Positions 40,598 through 49,861 of a DNA stretch of 54,970 bases are shown here, one piece after another. The position numbers and the translations under genes were made by a program. Position 1 is the stretch's first letter, and every line of letters begins with the position of its first letter. Origin of the DNA: an uncultured Bacillota bacterium (GTDB lineage Bacteria; Bacillota; Dethiobacteria; DTU022; UBA8154). The notes below the pieces were generated by a model that worked only from the letters and a program-made list of their open reading frames with translations, ran no database searches and was not told the origin of the DNA. The stretch is taken from the NCBI GenBank assembly GCA_937973635.1, contig CALJJZ010000063.1, forward strand, positions 1-54,970, read 5' to 3'.

Positions 40598-41521
40598 TTA
40601 ACTATATAAACTTATCTCTCCCTTTGTTGCGGCTTTTGTCCCTTCATGCCCAACTGGATTTGTATGCACAATTATATCAATAATGGAGGGATTTTTCTTT
40701 TGGACAGCATCTTTAATTTTATGGGCAATGTCATAGGCTTCGCGGACCGATAATTCAGCAGCAACCCCCACTTTAACTTCCATAAAAATAAAAGGGCCAC
40801 TGTAACGTCCACGCAATTTATGGATTTCTTTTACGCCTTCTATCCTTTTAATTATGGCAAACACGTCATTTATAACATTTGTATCAGGTGCGGTATCGAG
40901 GAGCCCTTGCAGGACCTGTCGGACAAGACGTAAGGCCATAAAAAGGATTAAAACACTGATTACCAGCCCAACCAGCGGATCCATGATGGGGTAGCCTGCT
41001 CGTGCCGTGCCAACGCCGATTAAGACACCCCCTGATACAAGCGCATCGCTCCGGTGGTGCCATGCGTCTGCTATGAGAGCGGGGCTGTTCATTTTTTGGC
41101 CATAATAAACAGTAAAACGGTACATGGCCTCTTTAAGAATAAGGCTGAAAACAGAAGCCCAAATTGCCAATGTTCCCGGCACCATTATTGCTTCAGTGCC
41201 GCTTATTCTTCTTAATGTACTCGTCAAGAGTTCATAAGCTATAGATAACAATAATAATGAAACGACAGCTGTGACTATATATTCTGCCTTGCCGTGTCCA
41301 AAGTGATGGCACTGGTCCGGCGGGCGGCTGGCATAACGAAAACACAAAAAGATAGCAAGGCTTGCCAGCACATCGCCTCCCGAATGAAAAGCATCGGCCA
41401 AAAGAGCGTCGCTGCCCGCATACCACCCGCTAAAGCCTTTAAGGAGCATCAAAAAAATATTCTCCGACAAAATAAATAAAATAACTTTTTGGCATATACG
41501 CCCCCGTACATATGTATCCAT
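40598..41521 (-). CDS. Cation diffusion facilitator family transporter
   Basis: CDF proteins export divalent metals such as zinc, iron, manganese or cobalt in exchange for protons. Six transmembrane helices are visible. The metal-site motifs DAFHSGGD (helix II) and DAWHHRSD (helix V) are intact, and a cytoplasmic C-terminal domain with HKLRGRYSGPFIFMEVKV follows. Length is 307 aa from the ATG at 41521; a GTG six codons upstream lacks a ribosome binding site. It is divergent from a GDT1-like gene, so the 118-base gap holds promoters for two probable metal transporters. The metal cannot be deduced. Confidence 0.92.
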   Translation of the reverse strand: MDTYVRGRICQKVILFILSENIFLMLLKGFSGWYAGSDALLADAFHSGGDVLASLAIFLCFRYASRPPDQCHHFGHGKAEYIVTAVVSLLLLSIAYELLTSTLRRISGTEAIMVPGTLAIWASVFSLILKEAMYRFTVYYGQKMNSPALIADAWHHRSDALVSGGVLIGVGTARAGYPIMDPLVGLVISVLILFMALRLVRQVLQGLLDTAPDTNVINDVFAIIKRIEGVKEIHKLRGRYSGPFIFMEVKVGVAAELSVREAYDIAHKIKDAVQKKNPSIIDIIVHTNPVGHEGTKAATKGEISLYS

Positions 41522-41585
41522 AACTAATTCAAGCTCCACAACATTATTTGTTTGCTTCTGCTATACTATTAAAAAATATACAGTA

Positions 41586-41614
41586 TGTGAAAGCGGAAAG
41601 ATCTAGGATATAAT
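41586..41614 (+). promoter_or_regulatory. Promoter of the GDT1-like gene
   Basis: A perfect TATAAT (-10) lies at 41609-41614. The best -35 at 17-base spacing is TGTGAA (41586-41591), which is weak. The start would fall near 41621, leaving a leader of about 20 bases, too short for a riboswitch. Confidence 0.55.
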
Positions 41615-41639
41615 AGTTTAAGAAAGAAGGTGTAAACAG

Positions 41640-41915
41640 ATGCAATTCTGGCAGGCTCTTCTAGCGACCTTTTCCCTTGTTTTCCTTGCAGAATTGGGTG
41701 ATAAAACCCAGCTGGCTGTTTTTTTAATGGCCGCCCAGGATCGGCCTATTTGGGGCGTTTTTCTGGGTTCAGCCACAGCTCTTATTCTCTCTTCCCTTAT
41801 CGCCGTATTGCTGGGAGCGACTATTTCACGTTTCATTGCTCCTGCTCTCATACAAAAAGGAGCAGGAATAGCCTTTGTTTTTATCGGCTTCCTGCTCCTG
41901 TCAGGGAAATTATGA
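41640..41915 (+). CDS. GDT1/TMEM165 (UPF0016) half-size transporter
   Basis: The only plus-strand gene. The 91-aa protein has three hydrophobic helices and one copy of the family motif ELGDKTQ, near residue 18, in the first helix. UPF0016 proteins move Mn2+ or Ca2+. Most have two such repeats, so this single-repeat form would need to dimerise or pair with another half. No second copy is visible nearby. The ATG is preceded by GAAGGTG. It converges on the TIGR04086 gene with an 8-base gap and is divergent from the CDF transporter. Confidence 0.85.
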   Translation: MQFWQALLATFSLVFLAELGDKTQLAVFLMAAQDRPIWGVFLGSATALILSSLIAVLLGATISRFIAPALIQKGAGIAFVFIGFLLLSGKL

Positions 41916-41923
41916 GAAAAAAT

Positions 41924-42331
41924 TTAAGAATTGATACCAAGAATTCCTCCCAAGCAACCAAAGGCAAAACCAAGGAACAGCCTGCTCAACACGCTCATTC
42001 TCAATCCCGGCCCAAGGTCCAGAAAAGAACCTAAAATCAGAATAACAATAATATATAACAAACCAGTAATGCCGCCCTGCAGCCACCCTCTCGCTTCTAC
42101 CCTGCGACCCACATAAACTGACCCGCTGATAATGCTAGCAAGCATACCTATCATCACAAAGTAGGGCATGCTCCTTTCTGGCAAGGGGGTTAAATAGAGG
42201 AGCAAGGTTATAATCAGGATAAGCACAAGAGAGACAGACAGAGCTCTTAATAAACCTTTGCATAACAGCACCATACTCGAAGGCAAGAAGAAACCATCCC
42301 TGGCTGCGGAGTGTCCTCTGAGTAGCATCAT
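41924..42331 (-). CDS. TIGR04086 family membrane protein (YrzE type)
   Basis: A 135-aa protein with four predicted transmembrane helices after a short leader; FVMIGMLASIISGSVYVGRR and the final LSRLFLGFAFGCLGGILG are characteristic of TIGR04086. Function is unknown. In Bacillus the homologue yrzE follows yajC (yrbF), and the same order is kept here. A terminator lies between them, but AGGAGGTG gives a strong ribosome binding site, so it may be read by termination bypass or by its own promoter. Confidence 0.82.
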   Translation of the reverse strand: MMLLRGHSAARDGFFLPSSMVLLCKGLLRALSVSLVLILIITLLLYLTPLPERSMPYFVMIGMLASIISGSVYVGRRVEARGWLQGGITGLLYIIVILILGSFLDLGPGLRMSVLSRLFLGFAFGCLGGILGINS

Positions 42332-42350
42332 GACACCTCCTAAGATTCAG

Positions 42351-42379
42351 AAAAAGGCCGGCTAATTGAGGCCAGCCTT
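42351..42379 (-). terminator. Intrinsic terminator downstream of yajC
   Basis: AAGGCTGGC and GCCGGCCTT pair on the minus strand around an 8-base loop, followed by T residues (42379-42351). It ends the tgt-yajC transcript just before the TIGR04086 ribosome binding site. Confidence 0.85.
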
Positions 42380-42445
42380 CTTATTGCCATATATATGTAT
42401 CCCCTTGGCCGGACATACCGACGTTTATAAAGCTAATCTTCTTTT

Positions 42446-42745
42446 TTATTCCTCATCCTTAATTACCCGATCAATGCCGGCACGGGCCATCTTTATGTTT
42501 ACATTGTCGGCTATACGCACAATAACCGTGTCTTCTTTAATTTCCTTAATCATACCGTAAATTCCGCCAATTGTAATAATCCGATCTCCTTTCTGCAGGC
42601 TTCCCAACATTTCTTTACGTTTCTTTTGGCTTTGTTGTTGAGGTCTAATCAGCAAAAAATAAAAAATAACAAACAGCAAAATAATGGGTAAAAAACCCAG
42701 AAGAGGATTGCCGGTAGCTTCCGCCTGTGCCATATATTGTACCAT
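42446..42745 (-). CDS. yajC: Preprotein translocase subunit YajC
   Basis: YajC is a small partner of the SecDF-YajC complex in the membrane. The protein has one transmembrane helix (about residues 17-34) followed by the invariant FLLIRPQQQSQKKRKEM and a cytoplasmic tail with LQKGDRIITIGGIYG. Length is 99 aa. It follows tgt by 80 bases, its normal position. A second ATG four codons in is an alternative start. Confidence 0.96.
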   Translation of the reverse strand: MVQYMAQAEATGNPLLGFLPIILLFVIFYFLLIRPQQQSQKKRKEMLGSLQKGDRIITIGGIYGMIKEIKEDTVIVRIADNVNIKMARAGIDRVIKDEE

Positions 42746-42825
42746 CTCGCTTCACACACCTTTCTTTTTATTCATGCTTCAAAATGGGTTCCCCTATAAA
42801 AATACCTCTTTTTAGAAAAAATATT

Positions 42826-43995
<1,170 letters not shown>

Positions 43996-44054
43996 TCATA
44001 AGTTAACAGCAAAAGTAGATATTCAAAAGCTGTATCCTCCAGAGTCGTAGGTAT

Positions 44055-44083
44055 AATTTATAACATAGGGGAACCTTTGTCAA
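44055..44083 (-). promoter_or_regulatory. Sigma-A promoter of tgt-yajC
   Basis: A perfect TTGACA (44083-44078) and TAAATT (44060-44055) are spaced 17 bases on the minus strand. The start would fall about 75 bases before the tgt ATG. Confidence 0.75.
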
Positions 44084-44140
44084 ATTTTACTTCAAATGAA
44101 AATTATTGTTTAATAAATCTGTACTTTTACTGGATCATCT

Positions 44141-44217
44141 GGAGTGTGCGGGAGGTGCCTTGCCGGCAAGTACGATTATCTTTTTAAAATCCCTGTTGGC
44201 GCTGCCGCACACAGCGG
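44141..44217 (-). other. Structured element between queA and the tgt promoter
   Basis: GTGTGCGG (44144-44151) and CCGCACAC (44205-44212) form a perfect 8-bp outer stem that can be extended inward by further pairs. Inside it lies the palindrome CTTGCCGGCAAG (44159-44170) and an AT-rich loop. There is no T-tract on the minus strand, so it is not a standard terminator. It resembles no riboswitch class I recognise. The gap between the queA stop and the tgt start is 275 bases, and this and the tgt promoter are all I see in it. Confidence 0.5.
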
Positions 44218-44249
44218 CGTAGGGGTCTGCTTCCAATTATTGACTTCTT

Positions 44250-45275
44250 TTAAATAATCAGCATCGCATCCCCGAAGCTGAAAAAACGGTAACGTTCACG
44301 TACTGCCTCTGCATAAGCATGCAATATCAGCTCACGGCTGGCAAAGGCACTTACCAGCATTAACAGAGTGGAACGAGGCAGATGAAAATTAGTAAGCAGC
44401 GCATCAACAATCTTAAAGCGGTAACCAGGGTAAATGTACAGATCCGTTTCCCCTTCCCCGCTGCGTATCCTTCCCTTATTGTCTCCCAGTGTCTCCAGGA
44501 CACGGCAACTCGTAGTCCCCACAGAGACTATCCGTCCCCCCTTTTCTTTCGTTCTATTGATTTGCTCAACTGCCTCAGGGCTTAGCGAAAACCATTCGCT
44601 GTGCATACGGTGCTGGGTAACATACTCCTCTTTAACCGGGCGAAAAGTGCCCACCCCCACATGTAAAGTCAGAAAAACCAGACCAACATCCCGTTGTTGC
44701 AAATCCGAAAAAACCCGCTCTGTAAAATGTAACCCCGCAGTTGGGGCGGCAACTGAACCGCTGTGACGGGCATAAACGGTCTGGTAGCGCTCCGGCTCAT
44801 AAAGTTCCTTTTTGATATATGGCGGCAGCGGCACTTGTCCTATGGAGGAGAGGATAGTCTCCAGCGGCTTCTCGCTGTGTAAAGAGACTATTCTTTCACC
44901 TGTAGGCGTAACAGTAAGCACTTCAGCCCTTAGCTCTGCATCTCCAAAAACAAGCACTTCCCCGGGTTTGGCCCTTTTCCCCGGCTTGCAGAGAGCTTCC
45001 CATTTTCCATCTTCCAAAGGGCGCAGCAGCAGTAGCTCGACCGATCCCCCTTTTCTGTCCTGCCGACCCAACAACCTGGCAGGAAAAACGCGGGTATCAT
45101 TCATTACTAAAAGATCGCCGCGTTCCAGATATAAGGGCAGCTGACGGAAACAGGTATGCTCCAGCGTGCCTTCTTTGCGCCGTAAAACAAGCAAGCGCGA
45201 AGCGTCCCGCTGTGCCAGCGGTTCCTGGGCAATTAATTCTACAGGCAAATCATAATCAAAAGCCTCAGTTTTCAA
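44250..45275 (-). CDS. queA: S-adenosylmethionine:tRNA ribosyltransferase-isomerase
   Basis: QueA transfers the ribosyl group of SAM to preQ1-tRNA to make epoxyqueuosine. Family landmarks are FDYDLPVELIAQEP, RDASRLLVL, NDTRVFPARL, GSVAAPTAGLHFT, LTLHVGVGTFRPV and NFHLPRSTLLMLVSAFA. I chose the TTG at 45275 (341 aa) because it gives the family N-terminus M-K-T-E-x-F-D-Y and is preceded by AGGAACGAGG. An upstream ATG at 45308 would add eleven charged residues without a good binding site. It lies between spoIID and tgt. Confidence 0.95.
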   Translation of the reverse strand: MKTEAFDYDLPVELIAQEPLAQRDASRLLVLRRKEGTLEHTCFRQLPLYLERGDLLVMNDTRVFPARLLGRQDRKGGSVELLLLRPLEDGKWEALCKPGKRAKPGEVLVFGDAELRAEVLTVTPTGERIVSLHSEKPLETILSSIGQVPLPPYIKKELYEPERYQTVYARHSGSVAAPTAGLHFTERVFSDLQQRDVGLVFLTLHVGVGTFRPVKEEYVTQHRMHSEWFSLSPEAVEQINRTKEKGGRIVSVGTTSCRVLETLGDNKGRIRSGEGETDLYIYPGYRFKIVDALLTNFHLPRSTLLMLVSAFASRELILHAYAEAVRERYRFFSFGDAMLII

Positions 45276-45351
45276 TGCCTCGTTCCTTTTGTTCTCGTTT
45301 TCATGCATATTGTTAAATTTTCACCGCAGGGCGTTATATTTAAAAACCAAG

Positions 45352-46725
45352 TTAATAAGCACGTTCTAACATGGTTCCTGGATAGTAAAAATTTAATATT
45401 TCTTCGAAAGTATGGCCAGACCGTGCCCTGTTAAAAGCGCCGTACTGGCTCATGCCAATTCCATGCCCTCTGCCCTGTCCTTCGATAATGTACGACATAT
45501 ATGGTACAGTTTCCCGACGGCCGGCAGCTTGGGCGCTAAATTGTCCCGCAGGAAGAACTTGCTTTGCTCCCTGACCCCTTAGTACCCATTTCCCTTCCAG
45601 GGAAGTATAGCTGGTTTTTTCAGTTTTGCCGCTGCCGGCAGAAGCTATCCATACACGGGGTTCCGCCTGTTCTCTGATACGATACAACTGACTGTTTAAA
45701 TTAAGTACGGTACGTGCTTGTCCCCTGTAAAAAGATAAGCTTCTGCCACCGCCGCTGATCTTAAGCTCATTTACCCTTCCACTGGAAAAAACAGAGGCAA
45801 TATGCACGCTTTCAACGGGGTTATAAATACCCTGGCGTACCAGCAAGCTATTTAAAAAACCAAGGGGGATCTCTGCCTGCCAAACTGCATGGGGGTGAAG
45901 CCTTAGGTCGGGAACTCCCGGGTCATCAAAGGGATCCGGTTCGCTACGCAGATAAGGGTAAGAACTAACCCACACATTTGCAGGACATTCTGTATGCCCG
46001 CCATTAGAAGCATGATAAAAGGCTTCAATCGGCCTACCGTTCCAGATAAGGATCATACTTCTGGTTTCATCCACGGCTCTGTCTGTGTTGGTAGTCCCCG
46101 CATTGATACCGCCATACATCTGGCAACAATGCCCTCTGTCACATAACTGGAAAGGATCTCCTTGGTGCTTCTCCGAACCCAGGGCATAGGTGCGAGCTAC
46201 CACAGCCTGAGCCTTGAGCGCCTCCATGCCGCCCTCATTGCCCCATGCCGCAGGCATCTCAAGAGCAATAACGCCCTGCAAATAAGATTCCAGATCCAGG
46301 ATATTAACGGCAGAAATTACACCGCCTCCTTGTACCCCCACCTCCAACAAGCCTCTATATCTGCTGCCGTTACGAGCATTGCCTATGTAAAAAATACCCT
46401 GTGCCGGTGTAAGCTGTAAAGGGGCATTGAATATACCGCAATTATGGCCGGCAGCATTTATTATTCTAATACCACCGCCACTGTTCTCCATAATATAAAT
46501 ACCAGGTGAAAGCGGAATTGATACTCCACCAGGAACAATGCTTAAAACATCCCCGCTGTTTATAGACACAACCAGATGATTGGCAGATAAAGAAATGCCT
46601 ACGCGCACTGTCGGTGTAGTCAGGGCATGGCCAATCCCTGAGCTTAAAACAGTCAGAGATAAAAAAAGAAGCGGCAAGATAAGAATGAAAAGCAAAAGAG
46701 GCTGCGGGCCTTTTCTTCTCTCCAT
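45352..46725 (-). CDS. spoIID: SpoIID/LytB domain protein
   Basis: SpoIID is a lytic transglycosylase that removes peptide-stripped glycan strands and drives engulfment with SpoIIM and SpoIIP. A signal anchor (about residues 10-32) precedes the SpoIID domain. The catalytic-glutamate segment LDLESYLQGVIALEMPA, the ALKAQAVVARTYA helix, the cysteine-bearing CDRGHCCQMYGG loop and the C-terminal GRGHGIGMSQYGA are all present. At 457 aa it is longer than Bacillus SpoIID, with an N-terminal extension of about 100 residues. The ATG at 46725 is 8 bases after GGAGG; an ATG two codons earlier is too close. Confidence 0.9.
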   Translation of the reverse strand: MERRKGPQPLLLFILILPLLFLSLTVLSSGIGHALTTPTVRVGISLSANHLVVSINSGDVLSIVPGGVSIPLSPGIYIMENSGGGIRIINAAGHNCGIFNAPLQLTPAQGIFYIGNARNGSRYRGLLEVGVQGGGVISAVNILDLESYLQGVIALEMPAAWGNEGGMEALKAQAVVARTYALGSEKHQGDPFQLCDRGHCCQMYGGINAGTTNTDRAVDETRSMILIWNGRPIEAFYHASNGGHTECPANVWVSSYPYLRSEPDPFDDPGVPDLRLHPHAVWQAEIPLGFLNSLLVRQGIYNPVESVHIASVFSSGRVNELKISGGGRSLSFYRGQARTVLNLNSQLYRIREQAEPRVWIASAGSGKTEKTSYTSLEGKWVLRGQGAKQVLPAGQFSAQAAGRRETVPYMSYIIEGQGRGHGIGMSQYGAFNRARSGHTFEEILNFYYPGTMLERAY

Positions 46726-46727
46726 TT

Positions 46728-46949
46728 TCATAACCTCCGGAACAAGTTTAACAACAAGGTCAAGATAAGACTAATAATTAGCATAGAAGCAATAGGGAAA
46801 AAAATAGTAAGGTTTTCCTTGCGAATTATAATATCACCGGGCAACCGTCCCAAACCCAATTTGCCCATCAGCAAAAAAACAAGACCTGCGAGGGCAATGA
46901 GCGCAGCCATACCAAGTAGCATTTTTCCTATATTTTCAGGACTCAACAA
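46728..46949 (-). CDS. DUF2905 family membrane protein
   Basis: This 73-aa protein has two transmembrane helices linked by LGRLPGDIIIRKENLTIFFP, the DUF2905 signature. Function is unknown. It lies between queH and spoIID and ends 2 bases before the spoIID ATG; the overlap of its C-terminal codons with the spoIID ribosome binding site indicates translational coupling. DUF2905 genes commonly neighbour ruvB and queA in Firmicutes. Confidence 0.88.
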   Translation of the reverse strand: MLSPENIGKMLLGMAALIALAGLVFLLMGKLGLGRLPGDIIIRKENLTIFFPIASMLIISLILTLLLNLFRRL

Positions 46950-46977
46950 TATTACCCCCTACTATCCTATAAAAGGA

Positions 46978-47538
46978 TCAACTATTATCTGCCAGTTTTT
47001 CCCCATCGTTCCGGCAGTATCTTTCTTTCTCACTAAAAATACAACCACAATACCCCTGCCGGTACATTTTTTCTGTCCGGGCCTCCTGCATGCTCCTAGT
47101 AAACCCTGAGCGCAAATCGGCATACACAAAAGATATGCCATATCGCCGCGCTGCTTTTTCACCTGTTTCTTTTAAAGCAATATGATCTTGATAAGGGCTA
47201 ATTAAGAGTGTTGTAGAAAAACAATCGATTTCCAGCTCCGCAGCTTTGCGAGCTGTTTCAAATAAACGTATTTCATAACAACTGTGGCAGCGTTTGTTCT
47301 TGGCTTCCACAACCGTTTGCAAGAATTCCTCTAGATGATACTCACGGTTAAAAATAACCTCTCTATTCTTCTTCAGGGAAAACTCATATAATGTCTCCAA
47401 ACGGCGTGAAAACTCACGGTAGGGATGTATATTGGGATTAAAAAAATAACCCCTGGTATTATACCCCAAGCGACAAAAATGTTCCCAGCTGTAAATACTG
47501 CAGGGAGCGCAACAAATATGTAATAACAGCGCCTTCAA
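46978..47538 (-). CDS. queH: Epoxyqueuosine reductase QueH
   Basis: QueH performs the last step of queuosine synthesis, reduction of epoxyqueuosine in tRNA, and replaces the cobalamin-dependent QueG. The conserved cysteines are visible in LHICCAPCS (residues 7-14), in [10 protein letters not shown] (near residue 85) and in QGYCGCIFS near the C-terminus. They bind a [4Fe-4S] cluster and an additional metal. Length is 186 aa. Its ATG overlaps the ruvB stop by 4 bases. Together with queA and tgt it gives the tRNA-level part of the pathway; no preQ1 synthesis genes (queC, D, E, F) are in the window. Confidence 0.94.
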   Translation of the reverse strand: MKALLLHICCAPCSIYSWEHFCRLGYNTRGYFFNPNIHPYREFSRRLETLYEFSLKKNREVIFNREYHLEEFLQTVVEAKNKRCHSCYEIRLFETARKAAELEIDCFSTTLLISPYQDHIALKETGEKAARRYGISFVYADLRSGFTRSMQEARTEKMYRQGYCGCIFSEKERYCRNDGEKLADNS

Positions 47539-48587
47539 AACAGTTCTCCTTGATTGTTATCTCCGATGGTTTGTTGCCGATAATTGCTATTTCCAATTTT
47601 TAGATGTTCATAAACTCTGTCTGTAACAACCCTGCCCCGGGTTGTGCGTTTAAGAAAACCAATTTTCATAAGATAAGGTTCATAAAGCTCTTCAATAGTG
47701 TTTGCATCTTCATTGATTGCAGCAGACAGGGTGTCAATCCCTACCGGACCACCGGAAAATTTTTGGATAATCGTATGCAAAAGCAGATAATCTGTCCGGT
47801 CAAGACCAATATGGTCAATATCGAGCATCTCCAGCGCCGCGCCGGCGACAACAGGATCGATTACACCCTCGGCCCTTACCTGAGCGTAATCACGCACCCT
47901 TTTTAGCAAGCGATTGGCAATTCGTGGTGTCCCGCGCGAAGCAAGGGCCAGCTTTGTAGCTCCCGCAGCTTCAACGCCAATACCCAGTAAAGATGCCGAA
48001 CGTGTAATAATTTCACTGAGGGCTGCTTCATCATAGAATTCCACCCGTTCAATGATGCCAAAACGATCCCGTAATGGTGACGAGATTAAACCGGCCCGGG
48101 TAGTAGCCCCAATAAGGGTAAAAGGAGATATATCCAGGCGGAGCGTTCTGGCTGACGGCCCTTTGCCGATAATAATATCCAGGGCAAAATCTTCCATAGC
48201 AGGATAAAGTATCTCTTCTACACTCCGCTGTAAGCGATGAATCTCATCAATAAAAAGAATATCACCGGGGGACAAAGCGGTCAATAAGGCTGCCAGGTCC
48301 CCCGGCCTTTCTATCGCCGGACCGGAGGTTACCTTAATATTTACCTCCATCTCCCTGGCAATAATCAATGCCAGGGTAGTTTTCCCGAGCCCCGGGGGGC
48401 CGTGTAGCAGCACATGATCAAGGGGCTCCCCCCGTTCCAGGGCTGCTTTAATATAGATAAAAAGTTTTTCTTTCAATTTGTTCTGGCCAATAAATTCTGC
48501 CAGACGTTGCGGGCGCAGGCTGCCTTCTTCCTGAATCTCCTCGCCGCTCATCCTGGCAGATACAATCCTCTCTTCGTCCACCGGCAT
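47535..48587 (-). CDS. ruvB: Holliday junction branch migration ATPase RuvB
   Basis: RuvB is the hexameric AAA+ motor that drives branch migration with RuvA. It shows [19 protein letters not shown], Walker [15 protein letters not shown] near residue 61, Walker [11 protein letters not shown] and sensor 1 [20 protein letters not shown]. The C-terminal winged helix carries [20 protein letters not shown]. Length is 350 aa. It follows ruvA by 30 bases and overlaps queH by 4 bases. Confidence 0.98.
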   Translation of the reverse strand: MPVDEERIVSARMSGEEIQEEGSLRPQRLAEFIGQNKLKEKLFIYIKAALERGEPLDHVLLHGPPGLGKTTLALIIAREMEVNIKVTSGPAIERPGDLAALLTALSPGDILFIDEIHRLQRSVEEILYPAMEDFALDIIIGKGPSARTLRLDISPFTLIGATTRAGLISSPLRDRFGIIERVEFYDEAALSEIITRSASLLGIGVEAAGATKLALASRGTPRIANRLLKRVRDYAQVRAEGVIDPVVAGAALEMLDIDHIGLDRTDYLLLHTIIQKFSGGPVGIDTLSAAINEDANTIEELYEPYLMKIGFLKRTTRGRVVTDRVYEHLKIGNSNYRQQTIGDNNQGELF

Positions 48588-48617
48588 GCCTCCTTGCCGT
48601 ACTGTCCATGGATATAG

Positions 48618-49208
48618 CTACTCCCGGGACAAAATATGCAGGGCCTTTTTAAAAATAGCTTCTACGCTGTCTTTTTCTTTGCCCAATAATTTTCGTGCCC
48701 GGGCAATTTCACTTTGCGAATAACCGAGACCAAGCAGGGCAGCTTCAAGGGTAGCCCATAAATCCGCCTCTTCCGCAGGGACAGAGCTATGATTGTCTTT
48801 ATAAAAAGTAGTTACTTTTTCTTTTAATTCATAAATAAGACGCTTTGCGGTTTTTTGACCAATTCCGGGGACAACACTCAGGGAAGCTATATCCTCCATC
48901 TCCAACGCCTTTACAAGATGGTGAAGCGATAGATGGCCCAACAAAGCAAGGGATACCTTGGGTCCTATCCCTGATACTTTTATCAGCAATTTAAAAAAAT
49001 CCCGTTCTAAGGGACTACGAAACCCATAAATTACAGCCTCATCATCTTTAAGCAAAAAAGCCGTATGGACTGTAATTTCGGCCCCAGGACCGGGCAGATC
49101 AAAATACAGGGACGGTGGAATATTAACCTTTAGTCCCAACCCACCAACCTGAATGACCAGGAACTGGGGACAGGCTTCCACCAGATTCCCTTGTAAGAAG
49201 CTAAGCAA
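48618..49208 (-). CDS. ruvA: Holliday junction branch migration subunit RuvA
   Basis: RuvA tetramers bind four-way DNA junctions and load RuvB. The OB-fold domain (residues 1-65), the helix-hairpin-helix region with LIKVSGIGPKVSLALLG and LSVVPGIGQKTAKRLIYELK, and the C-terminal RuvB-binding domain with LEAALLGLGYSQSEI are all present in 196 aa. The start is TTG with only a modest GGAAGG upstream. It lies between ruvC and ruvB. Confidence 0.97.
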   Translation of the reverse strand: MLSFLQGNLVEACPQFLVIQVGGLGLKVNIPPSLYFDLPGPGAEITVHTAFLLKDDEAVIYGFRSPLERDFFKLLIKVSGIGPKVSLALLGHLSLHHLVKALEMEDIASLSVVPGIGQKTAKRLIYELKEKVTTFYKDNHSSVPAEEADLWATLEAALLGLGYSQSEIARARKLLGKEKDSVEAIFKKALHILSRE

Positions 49209-49231
49209 ATACTGTCACTGCCTTCCCCAAT

Positions 49232-49783
49232 TTATTTAAGACAGCTCTTATTTTTGATCTTTAATTTTAATTTCTTCTGCCAGTTATATGTTTGAAGATG
49301 GCATAAAGCTATCGCCAGGGCATCCGCCGCATCATCAGGTTGAGGTAGACATGGCAACTTTAAAATAAGGGAAACCATCTGCTGAACTTGTTTTTTTTCT
49401 GCTTTGCCATATCCAGTTACAGCCTGTTTAACTTGCAGGGGAGTATAGCCGACAACAGGAATATGCATGGCAGCAGCTGCAGTAAGGATGGCACCCCGGG
49501 CTTCTCCCACCTGCATAGCCGTGCGTACATTTTTACAAAAAAACAACTGTTCCAAAGCAATGCTTTCCGGAGTAAAACAGGAAATTAGGGCCATAATACG
49601 CTCGAAAATTGTAAGCAACCGCTGCGGTAAGTCCTGGGCAGATAACGTCTGGATGCAACCAAAGTCCAGTACACGGTAATAGGTTTTCTCCATCTCCAAT
49701 AAGGCATATCCCGTGGTTGCCAGACCGGGATCAATGCCCAGCACTCTTATTATCCCCTGGTCTTTCCCTGCTACATTTCCCAT
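49232..49783 (-). CDS. ruvC: Crossover junction endodeoxyribonuclease RuvC
   Basis: RuvC resolves Holliday junctions. Catalytic acidic residues are recognisable: Asp in VLGIDPGLATTGYA (near residue 18), Glu in IALEQLFF, and two Asp in QPDDAADALAIALCH. Length is 183 aa. The ATG has GGAGG 8 bases upstream. It begins the ruvCAB run; the BofC-like gene precedes it with a terminator in between. Confidence 0.97.
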   Translation of the reverse strand: MGNVAGKDQGIIRVLGIDPGLATTGYALLEMEKTYYRVLDFGCIQTLSAQDLPQRLLTIFERIMALISCFTPESIALEQLFFCKNVRTAMQVGEARGAILTAAAAMHIPVVGYTPLQVKQAVTGYGKAEKKQVQQMVSLILKLPCLPQPDDAADALAIALCHLQTYNWQKKLKLKIKNKSCLK

Positions 49784-49834
49784 ACAGTTTACCTCCGGGA
49801 AAATAAAAGCTATTGCTCCTTTTAAATATTCGTC

Positions 49835-49861
49835 AAAAAAAAAATAACCCCTGCTCAGGAG
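49835..49861 (-). terminator. Intrinsic terminator of the BofC-like gene
   Basis: On the minus strand a short stem around CCTG-AG-CAGG (49861-49847) is followed by TTA and a run of ten T residues (49844-49835). It overlaps the stop codon of the upstream gene and precedes ruvC. The stem is short but the T-tract is strong. Confidence 0.7.

Noticed and set aside
41522-41639. yybP-ykoY manganese riboswitch upstream of the GDT1-like gene
   Set aside because: The predicted leader is only about 20 bases and no matching stem-loop is present.
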